NCBI GenBank assembly: GCA_003165595.1 | Contig: PLWQ01000006.1 | Span: forward strand, 95,857 to 159,856 | From: Fibrobacterota bacterium | GTDB taxonomy: Bacteria; Fibrobacterota; Chitinivibrionia; Chitinivibrionales; FEN-1185 | DNA: 64,000 nt | Direction: 5' to 3' | In this document: positions 41,408-49,353 of the stretch, one piece after another | Layout: each line of letters starts with the position of its first letter | Position numbering within the stretch: position 1 is the first letter of the stretch | Translations under genes and position numbers: made by a program | Notes under the pieces: model-generated | The model's input: only the letters and a program-made list of their open reading frames with translations | Told to the model about the DNA's origin: nothing | Database searches by the model: none

Positions 41408-42631
41408 ATGAGTTTTACTACCATTGGCTTGTCCGATGCAATGCAGCGGACCGTTTCCGCGTCCGGGTACACCACACCCACCGAAATCCAGGAGAAAGCA
41501 ATTCCCCTCGCCCTTGCGGGCAGGGACATCATCGGCTGTGCGCCGACAGGCACCGGCAAGACGGCGGCATTCGTGCTGCCCATCCTGCAGCTTCTCGAAA
41601 AGCAAAAACCGCAGAACGGCACCGGCCGGCATCCCCGGGCCCTTGTTCTCACACCGACACGCGAGCTTTGCCAGCAGATTGAAGAGGCGATCCGGACCTA
41701 CGGGAAATTCTGCCGCCTTAAATCGACCTCAGTGTACGGCGGAGTCGATATCGTTCGACAGTTCAACAGCCTGCGCCAGGGCACCGACATTGTCGTTGCC
41801 ACACCGGGACGACTCCTTGACCATTGCGAGCGCCGCAGTATCGATCTTTCGCACGTGGAAATCCTGGTGCTCGACGAAGCGGACAGAATGTACGACATGG
41901 GATTCATCCAGGCGGTACGGACCATTATTGCCAAAGTGCCCCGCAACCGCCAAACGCTGCTTTTTTCCGCGACGATGTCCAGAGAAATCCGCGCACTCGT
42001 TGCCGAGATTCTCAAGAATCCCACCGTGGTCGAGGTGGGAGAACCGTTTACGCCCGTGGACACGGTTCTTCAGCAGTTCTATTCGGTTCCGCAGCCGACC
42101 AAGCTGGATTTGCTGGTGCATATTCTCAAGAACGAAGTCCTTGGACCCACGCTCGTCTTTTCCCGGACCAAGCACGGCGCAGACAAGATTTCCCGCCGGC
42201 TCGAGCACAACGGTTTCAGCTCCGCAACCATACACTCGAACCGCTCGCAGAGCCAGCGCACCCGCGCGCTGGATGGATTCAGACGCAGGCAATTTAAAGT
42301 GCTAGTGGCAACCGACCTTGCGGCGCGGGGTATAGACGTTGAAGGCATTTCGCATGTAGTCAATTACGATACGCCGGCGTTCGCCGAGGACTATATCCAT
42401 CGTATCGGCAGAACCGGCCGCGCAGAATGCAAAGGGACCGCGGTTACCTTTGTTTCCGGCGAGGAACGGAGTTATCTTAGAAAGATAGAAAACCTCACCG
42501 GCAAACGGTTTGAACTCAAGCAGTATCCGGGGTTTTCGATCCCGGGCCGGGTCGAGAGCCAGCCCGCGGCAAGGCCGGCAGTCGAATTCCAGAGAAAAAG
42601 GCAGTACTACCGCACGCCGCGGTTCGCATAA
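41408..42631 (+). CDS. rhlE: DEAD-box ATP-dependent RNA helicase, RhlE-like
   Basis: The 407-residue protein starts at ATG 41408 with GGAAGG upstream. All DEAD-box motifs are present: Q motif TPTEIQEKAIP, motif I APTGTGKT, Ia PTREL, GG, Ib TPGRLLDH, II DEAD (LDEADRMYD), III SAT, IV VFSRTKHGA, V ATDLAARGIDV, VI HRIGRTGRA. A short basic tail (RKRQYYRTPRF) replaces the long RNA-binding extension of some RhlE proteins. It unwinds structured RNA in ribosome assembly or mRNA turnover. It is 86 nt upstream of srkA on the same strand. Confidence 0.93.
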   Translation: MSFTTIGLSDAMQRTVSASGYTTPTEIQEKAIPLALAGRDIIGCAPTGTGKTAAFVLPILQLLEKQKPQNGTGRHPRALVLTPTRELCQQIEEAIRTYGKFCRLKSTSVYGGVDIVRQFNSLRQGTDIVVATPGRLLDHCERRSIDLSHVEILVLDEADRMYDMGFIQAVRTIIAKVPRNRQTLLFSATMSREIRALVAEILKNPTVVEVGEPFTPVDTVLQQFYSVPQPTKLDLLVHILKNEVLGPTLVFSRTKHGADKISRRLEHNGFSSATIHSNRSQSQRTRALDGFRRRQFKVLVATDLAARGIDVEGISHVVNYDTPAFAEDYIHRIGRTGRAECKGTAVTFVSGEERSYLRKIENLTGKRFELKQYPGFSIPGRVESQPAARPAVEFQRKRQYYRTPRFA

Positions 42632-42717
42632 GACAACAAATCTCTCAGGGTGGTGCGATTGTCACCAACCTGAGACTTCCGAAGCACAGCCCGGCGAAAC
42701 CCCGTTGGAGCCCGCAA

Positions 42718-43686
42718 ATGTCGTTTGAGCAGCTCACGCCCGACACGATCCTTTCCACTGTGGAATCGGCCTGCGGCGTTCGCCTTACGGGGCTTACCAT
42801 GTCCCTGCCCAGCTACATCAACCGGGTGTACGAACTTCGCGCTGTCGACGGCACAAAGCTCATCGTCAAATTCTACCGTCCCGGACGCTGGATCCGCGAG
42901 GCAGTCGAAGACGAGCACCTCTTCCTGCTTGACTGTCAGGAAGCGGAGCTGCCGGTTGTCGCTCCGGTGGTTCTTCCATCCGGGAAAACAATTGCAGACC
43001 ACGACGGAATCCTCTTTTCCCTTTTTCCCAAACGCTCGGGCCGCCAGCTCGAAATCACCGCAGACAGCGACTGGCCGCGTCTTGGATCACTCATCGGCCG
43101 CATGCATCTGGCCGGTGAAAAGCGGCTTGCAGCGCACCGCATCACCATCGCCCCTTCCCGATCAACCCTTGCGGATGTCAACCACCTGTGCTCCTCCGTG
43201 ATTCCGGAGCGGATGCGCCAGCAGTTTAACACTGCGGCGACCAAGCTGATTGACGCGAGCGCCCCACTCTTCGAACATATCAAGCCGATCAGGATTCACG
43301 GCGATTGCCACCGTGGAAACATTCTCGACCGCCTCGACGAAGGACTGCTGCTTATCGATTTCGACGACATGGCAATGGGGCCGCCCGTGCAGGACCTCTG
43401 GCTCCTGCTTCCGGACCGCGCGGCACAATCTTCGCATGAGATCAACTTATTCATCGAAGGCTATGAGCGGTTCCGGGAATTCGACAGGACCAGCCTCCGA
43501 TGCATCGAGTCTTTGCGCGCGATGCGCATGATTTACTTCCTCGCCTGGTGCAGCCGTCAAGTGGCCGACTTCGTGTTCAAACGGAATTTTCCCGATTGGG
43601 GATCTGATCCGTTCTGGCAGCACGAGATAAACGATTTGCGGGAACAGCTTGGATTTGTGATCGAGGCGGCGGAGCAGGAAACTTAA
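42718..43686 (+). CDS. srkA: Stress response kinase A (YihE/SrkA)
   Basis: The 322-residue protein has the aminoglycoside-phosphotransferase-like kinase fold with SrkA hallmarks. These are SLPSYINRVYELRAVDGTKL at ~28-47 (SYxNRVY), IVKFYRPGRW, the catalytic loop IRIHGDCHRGNILDR and the metal motif LLIDFDDMAMGPPVQDLW. SrkA phosphorylates Ser/Thr targets and protects cells from stress-induced death. ATG 42718 has GGAG 8 nt upstream. It probably shares a transcript with rhlE. Confidence 0.87.
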   Translation: MSFEQLTPDTILSTVESACGVRLTGLTMSLPSYINRVYELRAVDGTKLIVKFYRPGRWIREAVEDEHLFLLDCQEAELPVVAPVVLPSGKTIADHDGILFSLFPKRSGRQLEITADSDWPRLGSLIGRMHLAGEKRLAAHRITIAPSRSTLADVNHLCSSVIPERMRQQFNTAATKLIDASAPLFEHIKPIRIHGDCHRGNILDRLDEGLLLIDFDDMAMGPPVQDLWLLLPDRAAQSSHEINLFIEGYERFREFDRTSLRCIESLRAMRMIYFLAWCSRQVADFVFKRNFPDWGSDPFWQHEINDLREQLGFVIEAAEQET

Positions 43687-43724
43687 CAAGGGTTGATTCG
43701 GAAGAAATCGCTCTCTACTTTCAC

Positions 43725-43815
43725 CTGTCAACTATTGACTTCCAGTCTCTCTGTGTCCTCCGTGTCGCCGTGGTGAAAGTTGTGTGTTTTGCATCCTTTG
43801 CATCTTTGCGGTGAG
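43725..43815. repeat. Intergenic 7-nt phased and CTCCGTG-type repeat
   Basis: The spacer between srkA and the end of mnmA begins with 7-mers CTGTCAA, CTATTGA, CTTCCAG and passes into a GTGTCCTCCGTGTCGCCG stretch, followed by TTTGCATCC-type units of period 8-9. A related CTCCGTG...TCTCCGTGG stretch lies at 45353-45383. Confidence 0.45.
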
Positions 43816-43836
43816 TCTTCCGGATTACCTAGCACC

Positions 43837-44892
43837 TTACCCGGCCCTCTCGATAATCCCCCCAGCCACAACCATGTTCCCTTCGTAAACAACCGCGGAT
43901 TGACCGGGCGCAACCGCGCGAAGAGGCTCGCGCAGCGTGATGTGAAGGGTCTTCGAATCGGACAGCGAAACCCCGGCCTGCACCGGCTTGCTCCTGTACC
44001 TCACCTGCACACCGTAGTCTGCGTTACTGTCAAAACGGAATCCCGGGGCCACAATCGCATCGGCTGCAACAACGGTTGACGAACACAAGTCGTTCTCGCA
44101 TGCCACAACAACGGTGTTGTCCGCAACACGGATTTCCTTGACAAACATTCTTGCGCCGAGCGCGCCCAGGCCTTTTCGCTGACCCACGGTGTACCGGTGT
44201 ATCCCCTTATGATGTCCCAGCACTTTCCCATGCGCGTTAACAATGGGGCCTTCCGTAAGCTGCGCCCCCTCTTCGAGAAGCTCCGCGTACCGGCCGTCTT
44301 CAACAAAGCAAATGTCCTGGCTCTCGGGCTTGTGCGCAGTAACGAGTCCCAGGTCGGAGGCAATGTGCCGAATTTCTTCCTTGGTCTTTTCGCCTACGGG
44401 AAAAAGGATTCTCTCTATGTCTGTTTCGTAAATGGGATACAGAAAGTAGGCCTGATCCTTTGCCGGGTCTTCGCCTCTGTACAATCTCTGTTCCCTGCGA
44501 ATCGCATAATGGCCTGTTGCCAGAAAGCGGCAGCCAAGCTCGCCGGCTTTTCTCATCAGGAAATCAAATTTGACAAACCGGTTACATCGCACGCACGGGT
44601 TGGGCGTTCTGCCGCACCGGTATTCCGCCGCAAAATCCTCGACAACCGCACTTTGGAACACCTCAATCGCATTCACGGTGTAATGCGGAATGCCGATAGC
44701 ATTTGCAACGAGCTTTGCGTCGCGCGTCGAATCGTACCCGCAGCACGACCGTGCCGACTCGCACTTGTCATCAGAAGCATTCTCGAAAAGCTTCATGGTG
44801 ACGCCGCACACGTCGAAACCCTGCTGTTTAAGCAGGGCCGCTGCCACCGACGAATCGACCCCTCCGCTCATTGCTATGCAAACACGGTCCAT
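43837..44892 (-). CDS. mnmA: tRNA-specific 2-thiouridylase MnmA
   Basis: The 351-residue enzyme makes the s2U34 modification of tRNA-Lys/Glu/Gln wobble uridine. It has the PP-loop AMSGGVDSSVAAAL (7-20), the first catalytic Cys in NPCVRCNRFVKF, a tRNA-binding KDQAYFLY block, the persulfide-forming Cys in ESQDICFVEDGRY, and the conserved GKVLGHHKGIHRYTVGQRKG (full length and order as in the family). ATG 44892 is preceded by GGAATTTTCT. That upstream site falls in a 7-nt phased repeat. Confidence 0.94.
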   Translation of the reverse strand: MDRVCIAMSGGVDSSVAAALLKQQGFDVCGVTMKLFENASDDKCESARSCCGYDSTRDAKLVANAIGIPHYTVNAIEVFQSAVVEDFAAEYRCGRTPNPCVRCNRFVKFDFLMRKAGELGCRFLATGHYAIRREQRLYRGEDPAKDQAYFLYPIYETDIERILFPVGEKTKEEIRHIASDLGLVTAHKPESQDICFVEDGRYAELLEEGAQLTEGPIVNAHGKVLGHHKGIHRYTVGQRKGLGALGARMFVKEIRVADNTVVVACENDLCSSTVVAADAIVAPGFRFDSNADYGVQVRYRSKPVQAGVSLSDSKTLHITLREPLRAVAPGQSAVVYEGNMVVAGGIIERAG

Positions 44893-45435
44893 AGAAAATT
44901 CCAGATTCCAGGTTCCAAATTCGAAATTGAAAGTCTAATGTCAAAGGTCGAAAGTCAGAAAGCAAATCGTTGAAATGATGCCTTCAACCTTTCAAATTGT
45001 AAATTTTTCAACTCCTCCACTCTCTCCAAAAATACCTTCTTCCCCATGACCCGGGCACAATCCCGAAGTCATCCCATTTTTTCCTGTGCACAGAATTTTA
45101 AACCGGCCTTTGGTGCCGTCGCCACGCTACATCTCCATCCGATGCAAGAAACGGAACGAACTGGATGCCTCGTTTTTCCCTCTTGGTAATTATATGGTCA
45201 TCTTTTTGGATCATTGCACACAAAGAGTGAATTATTTTCTTTTTGAGACGAAGGCACGGAAGTAAAGAACCCCAAGAAAGATTCGGGGAGTTCGCAAACT
45301 TTGGGATTCACTTCAACGTCGCACGACCCGCGGCACAGTACGCATTTCCCTGTTCTCCGTGACTTTCGTGTCTCCGTGGCAAAATCCACCTTCTCTTGGA
45401 ACGAACTATTTCCTCAAGGAGCAATAAAATACTGT
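44893..45435. repeat. Long spacer with 7-nt phased degenerate repeats
   Basis: In this 543-nt spacer between mnmA and queF, 44903-44965 splits into nine consecutive 7-mers (AGATTCC, AGGTTCC, AAATTCG, ...) that drift gradually. A second run starts at 44981 (CCTTCAA, CCTTTCA). A CTCCGTG-type stretch at 45353-45383 resembles the one at 43753-43773. The remainder (45040-45340) is AT-rich and holds nothing I can name; no tRNA or other RNA fold was recognised. Confidence 0.55.
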
Positions 45436-45900
45436 ATGTTTAAAGATGCGATGATGCCGCTGGACAATGCCCTTGCGAAAAAAATCCTCCCTCCCATAGA
45501 GACCTTCTCGAGTCCCTTTGCGAAACGGAGCGGCACCCCGGGCGTGATCCGGGTCGTGTTTCCCGAATTTACCTGTGTGTGCCCCAGAACCGGCTATCCC
45601 GATTTCGCTTCAATCGATCTCTACTACCTGCCCGGCAGGCTCTGCATAGAACTCAAATCCTGGAAATTGTATCTGAACTCATTCCGTATGGTGGGCGCGT
45701 TTCATGAATCCGTGTGCGCCCACTTGTTCAATACTGTCAAGAAACTCATCAAGCCCAGGTGGCTGCTGCTGGCTGGCGATTTCTTCCCGCGAGGCAATGT
45801 GAACACAACGGTGATTCTGGAGGAGGGCGTGCGCCCTCCGGCCGTGGATTTTCTGATCAAAACCTATGGTTCGCGGGCGAGGAGCTTCTCGCCTCGATGA
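45436..45900 (+). CDS. queF: NADPH-dependent 7-cyano-7-deazaguanine reductase QueF
   Basis: The 154-residue protein is a short, single-domain (tunnel-fold) QueF. It reduces preQ0 to preQ1 in queuosine biosynthesis. Landmarks are C49-P-x-T-G-x-P-D56 (CPRTGYPDF; the Cys forms the thioimide and the Asp is the general acid) and the QueF signature IELKSWKLYLNSFRM. The N-terminal half gives FPEFTCVCP before the active Cys. AGGAGC lies 14 nt upstream of ATG 45436, a bit far; ATGs at 45451/45454 are alternatives. No other que gene is adjacent. Confidence 0.91.
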   Translation: MFKDAMMPLDNALAKKILPPIETFSSPFAKRSGTPGVIRVVFPEFTCVCPRTGYPDFASIDLYYLPGRLCIELKSWKLYLNSFRMVGAFHESVCAHLFNTVKKLIKPRWLLLAGDFFPRGNVNTTVILEEGVRPPAVDFLIKTYGSRARSFSPR

Positions 45901-46090
45901 TGTTGGGACTGAGGCTCGCTCACCTTGTTCCAGCGTGTGCAGAATTGCTTTGAACCGGCTTCAGTTTCAAAAGGGAAATCAATCTGTTATGAACTGACGT
46001 CATTTGACTGGGCATGGGTGGAGATTTTCCTGCAAGACGTCCCCCGATCGCTCCGTACCGGGGCGCGGTTCAGCACGGTTTTAACTTTTG

Positions 46091-46729
46091 ATGAAACAAA
46101 TGCCCCAATCCAGCGACTATATCTACAGAGCAGGGAGCGAAGAAGCCGATGAGGGCGTGATGCACCAGGACATGTCGCTGGTCTTGCAGCAATGCTTGAA
46201 GAACGATCGCAGAGCGCAACGGGAACTTTTCAATTGCTACAAGCACAAGGTGCACGACCTCGTGCATAAATCGCTGGGGCCGAGGTTCGACGCCGACGAC
46301 GTGATTCAGCAGGTGTTTATAGAACTGTTCAAGAGCCTCTCCCATTTCAAGGGCGACTCTTCGCTGGACACCTGGGTATATAGAATAAGCTGTAAAGTAT
46401 GTACTACTCAACTGAGAAAGAAATACAGGAAGCGCCAGCCTCAGATCGTGTTCGATTCGGATCAGGCCGATTCCGAGGTGGACAACAAATCTCCATGTCC
46501 CTCCGCCGACATGGAAGAGAAGGAGCTTCACAGCGCGGTCTACGAAGCGCTTGACAAGCTGGATGCCGACAAGCGAATGACCGTGGTGATGTACGAAATG
46601 GAAGGAAGAACGCTGGAAGAAATTGCCGCAGTTGCGAAAATTCCGGTGGGAACGGTAAAATCGCGGCTCTTTCATGGAAGAAAGATACTCGAAAAATTTC
46701 TCGGCAGGTATCTGGAGAAACAGGATTGA
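46091..46729 (+). CDS. ECF-type RNA polymerase sigma factor
   Basis: The 212-residue protein has sigma region 2 (~45-105; DADDVIQQVFIELFKSLSHF, LDTWVYRISCKVCTTQLRKK) and region 4 (~150-205; LDKLDADKRMTVVMYEMEGR, LEEIAAVAKIPVGTVKSRLF), joined by an acidic linker. This is the group-IV (ECF) layout. ATG 46091 is taken, but ATG 46160 (MHQDMSLVL) has a better GAGGG site. The FecR-type membrane gene follows by 4 nt, so the pair is one transcriptional unit in which the partner probably controls the sigma factor. Confidence 0.88.
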   Translation: MKQMPQSSDYIYRAGSEEADEGVMHQDMSLVLQQCLKNDRRAQRELFNCYKHKVHDLVHKSLGPRFDADDVIQQVFIELFKSLSHFKGDSSLDTWVYRISCKVCTTQLRKKYRKRQPQIVFDSDQADSEVDNKSPCPSADMEEKELHSAVYEALDKLDADKRMTVVMYEMEGRTLEEIAAVAKIPVGTVKSRLFHGRKILEKFLGRYLEKQD

Positions 46730-46733
46730 TACA

Positions 46734-48602
46734 ATGACAACGTCCCCTCATAAAGCCCCTCTTCTTCGCAAGAACATCGGCGAACTTCTGAGGGAAATAC
46801 GGGTGCCCGCGAAATCGGACAACGAGTGGCGGAAACTCGAAAACGACATGTTTCTGCGGCTCGACCCGCCGGAGTCTTCCAGGACACGTCTCAGATTCAC
46901 GTTTGCAATTCCCCAGCCTGCCATTGCCTGGGCATGCGCAGCGGCCCTTGCGCTTCTGGTTACGGGCGCGGGATTGTCCGTACTTAGGAGCGGTCTGGCG
47001 TCCACAGCCGGCCTGGTAAGCGTCAAGGGCAACATTCTTGTCACGTGGGGAGGCAAAGGCGCTCCTCAAACAGTAGGCGCACTCGACAACACACAGGCAT
47101 CCATGCGGGCTTCTGCCGGGACAGTGTTCGAAACACCGGGCAACGGCTCGGCAATAATCAGGCTCGACAAAGGAAGCGTCCTCGAATTGCTTCCCGGGTC
47201 CAGGCTTTTCCTGAAAGCCTCCAATGCATCGAAGCAGGTCTGCCTGCTCTCAACAGGAAGCGTGATTGTCAAGGTTAACAAGCGGACGCACGGTCAGAAA
47301 TTCGAAATCCGCACGCCGTGCGCGTCGTGCAGCGTGATAGGCACCATTTTCCAGGTTGACGCACAGGCTTCGCTCACGACAACGCTCTCGGTGTACCATG
47401 GCAAAGTGAAGCTCACTCCCCTGCATGGCGTAAAGGGCGTCGAGGCTTTCGTAGAGACCGGGCACCGGCTTTGCGTTGGCGTCAATGCCAAGCCGGTAGC
47501 AGGCCTGCTGGCTTCGGACGAATCGGCTATCCACGATATTTCGCTCCTGGGAATGCTGGTGGATGCCCCGGAAAATGCGAACGGCCTGTTCGATATCGTC
47601 TCAATGCCTTCCGGCGCAAAAATACTTATCAACGGGGCCATGGCAGGCAAGGCTCCCCTTATTGTAAGGGAAGCCAGGGGGAGGTATTCGCTCGTTGTCT
47701 GCGCCGACGGTTGTCATCCGTGGGATACCACCGTTACAATCGGCGACAATCGGGTGTGCGAGGTGCGCGCGTTCCTTTCGCCGCTTGCAGGCGCGGCGAA
47801 GCCCCTCGTTCAAGCATCGCGGCGTCCGGCGTGGGTCAAACCTTTCCTGGTCGGACGCGAGAATTGCGAATCCGAGCTCCAGCTTATGCCCGACTATGTT
47901 GAAGCGCTCGTGGATATTTCGAGCGGCGAATACCAGGCCGCGCTGGCAATCTTCGATTCCCTGTCCAACAGCGGACTCGTGGATATCAAGGCCAGGATGT
48001 GCCTCATGGACAAAATCAATGCTAGTTACTCAAAACTCGGAGACTTCGAAAAGGCCTCGGAGGCGCTGGAAGACCGGTACCAGAAGGCGCAAACGCCTCA
48101 AGACAAAGGACAACTTCTGTGGGAAATGGCCACCATGCGGGCAAATTGCCTCGGCGACTACCAGGGTGCCGAAATGGCGCTTGTCGAATTTCTTATTCTG
48201 CAACCCAATGCCATCTGGGCCCACAGCGCCTACGGCAAGCTTGCCGAGATCCAGTATTATCTCAACAAATACGACGTCGCGGCGGAAACGTACAAACGGC
48301 ACATCGCCACGTTCCCGGACGACCCGGACATCGACAAGTCGTTGTTCAACCTTGCCTGCATCCTTGGCCGGGATCTCAACGAATGCGAGAAAGCGGCGCG
48401 TTGGTACTCTCGACTCATTGACTCCTTCCATACCAGCAAGTATCGTGCTGCCGCTTTCTTCCGCCGCGGCGAATGCGAATTGCACATGGGCAAGACAGCA
48501 GAGGCTCAAAGGGATTTCAGCGCCTATCTTAAAATGGCGCCGGATGGAGCGTGGCGCGAGGCATGCTCTGACAATATCAGGCAAATCAAGTCGTTACAAT
48601 AG
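46734..48602 (+). CDS. FecR-PEGA-TPR membrane protein, likely anti-sigma partner
   Basis: The 622-residue protein starts at ATG 46734, 4 nt after the sigma factor stop, with AGGA just upstream. It has a ~60-residue cytoplasmic N-terminus, one transmembrane helix (~63-85, IAWACAAALALLVTGAGLSV) and a FecR domain (~95-250; LVSVKGNILVTWGGKG, RLDKGSVLELLPGSRLFLKA, SVIGTIFQVDA). A PEGA domain follows (~288-350; SMPSGAKILINGAMAGKAPL), then TPR-like repeats (~380-620). The order (cytoplasmic sigma-binding tail, membrane helix, periplasmic FecR) fits a regulator of the upstream sigma factor. No TonB receptor is nearby, so the signal is not the classic FecA type. Confidence 0.85.
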   Translation: MTTSPHKAPLLRKNIGELLREIRVPAKSDNEWRKLENDMFLRLDPPESSRTRLRFTFAIPQPAIAWACAAALALLVTGAGLSVLRSGLASTAGLVSVKGNILVTWGGKGAPQTVGALDNTQASMRASAGTVFETPGNGSAIIRLDKGSVLELLPGSRLFLKASNASKQVCLLSTGSVIVKVNKRTHGQKFEIRTPCASCSVIGTIFQVDAQASLTTTLSVYHGKVKLTPLHGVKGVEAFVETGHRLCVGVNAKPVAGLLASDESAIHDISLLGMLVDAPENANGLFDIVSMPSGAKILINGAMAGKAPLIVREARGRYSLVVCADGCHPWDTTVTIGDNRVCEVRAFLSPLAGAAKPLVQASRRPAWVKPFLVGRENCESELQLMPDYVEALVDISSGEYQAALAIFDSLSNSGLVDIKARMCLMDKINASYSKLGDFEKASEALEDRYQKAQTPQDKGQLLWEMATMRANCLGDYQGAEMALVEFLILQPNAIWAHSAYGKLAEIQYYLNKYDVAAETYKRHIATFPDDPDIDKSLFNLACILGRDLNECEKAARWYSRLIDSFHTSKYRAAAFFRRGECELHMGKTAEAQRDFSAYLKMAPDGAWREACSDNIRQIKSLQ

Positions 48603-48626
48603 CATCTTAAAGCGATGCACAAAGTG

Positions 48627-48653
48627 AGAGGGGTGCCCGCTCGCACCTTTTTT
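48627..48653 (+). terminator. Rho-independent terminator of the sigma-FecR operon
   Basis: 25 nt after the FecR-TPR stop, a GC stem (GGTGC, loop CCGCTC, GCACC, extended by A-U and G-U pairs) is followed directly by six T residues at 48648-48653. This is the clearest terminator in the window. Confidence 0.7.
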
Positions 48654-48660
48654 CATGAAA

Positions 48661-49353
48661 TCAGCCAAAGATCACGGTGTCTTTGCCGTTTGTTCGCACG
48701 ATCCGCTTGCCCATCATCTGCGCCACCTTCCCCATTGTTTTCCCGCAAAAGAAGTTGATGTGCGTGACGTCAATGATGTACCACCACGCGGCGAAATCGG
48801 CCACGTGGTCGCACAGCTGCGTGTGCACATACACAAAGCCGGCCGGAGCAAGAAGCCCCGAGATCAAGCCGATCTCCCGGGGCAGGTTTCTTATATGTTC
48901 GATTGATTCGCATGCGACAATAATGTCGAATGATCCCTTCTGCCCGGCCGCGTTGAGTCCGTACAGCGGGTCGTGCGCTGCGCACGATGCACCTGCCCCG
49001 TTAAGAATATCAGCGAGAACATGCTCGGGACCGCTACCAAAGTCGAGAATGCGCGGCGATGCCACCGGCAGCATGAGTACATCGGCTGCGATAGAGGACA
49101 GGTACGCGACGTATTCCTTGTCTGTTTTGTGGTTGGTATGCCTGCTGTATCGCAGAAGTTCCTGTTGCGGACTTATATGATGTTTTTCTGGAACAAACGT
49201 GAGGCCGCAGCAGTCACATCGCACATAGGGCCGGATCTTGTCGCGCAGGATCTCGCGGCACTCCGGCGAGCCGCATAGTCTGCAGGCACCACGTTCTGCT
49301 TCTTCCGCGATCACGAGATTGCCTTGCCTACCTGTTTGTGCGTCTTCCAGCAT
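48661..49353 (-). CDS. SAM-dependent methyltransferase with N-terminal zinc ribbon
   Basis: The 230-residue protein has an N-terminal four-Cys zinc-ribbon (ACRLCG at ~24-29 and VRCDCCGLTFVP at ~44-55). A class I methyltransferase of the Methyltransf_23 type follows (ILDFGSGPEHVLADIL at ~102-117, FDIIVACESIEHI, YVHTQLCDHVADFAAWW). This architecture is common in sugar or small-molecule methyltransferases of surface polysaccharide clusters. ATG 49353 lies inside the end of the glycosyltransferase gene (43-nt overlap), suggesting coupling. The substrate is unknown. Confidence 0.82.
   Translation of the reverse strand: MLEDAQTGRQGNLVIAEEAERGACRLCGSPECREILRDKIRPYVRCDCCGLTFVPEKHHISPQQELLRYSRHTNHKTDKEYVAYLSSIAADVLMLPVASPRILDFGSGPEHVLADILNGAGASCAAHDPLYGLNAAGQKGSFDIIVACESIEHIRNLPREIGLISGLLAPAGFVYVHTQLCDHVADFAAWWYIIDVTHINFFCGKTMGKVAQMMGKRIVRTNGKDTVIFG

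Noticed and set aside
44893-45435. tRNA, tmRNA or other known RNA in the longest plain spacer
   Set aside because: No cloverleaf, T-loop consensus or other familiar RNA motif could be found by eye.
45925-46152. 75-codon frame running into the sigma factor gene
   Set aside because: Out of frame with the sigma factor, no start signal and no domain.
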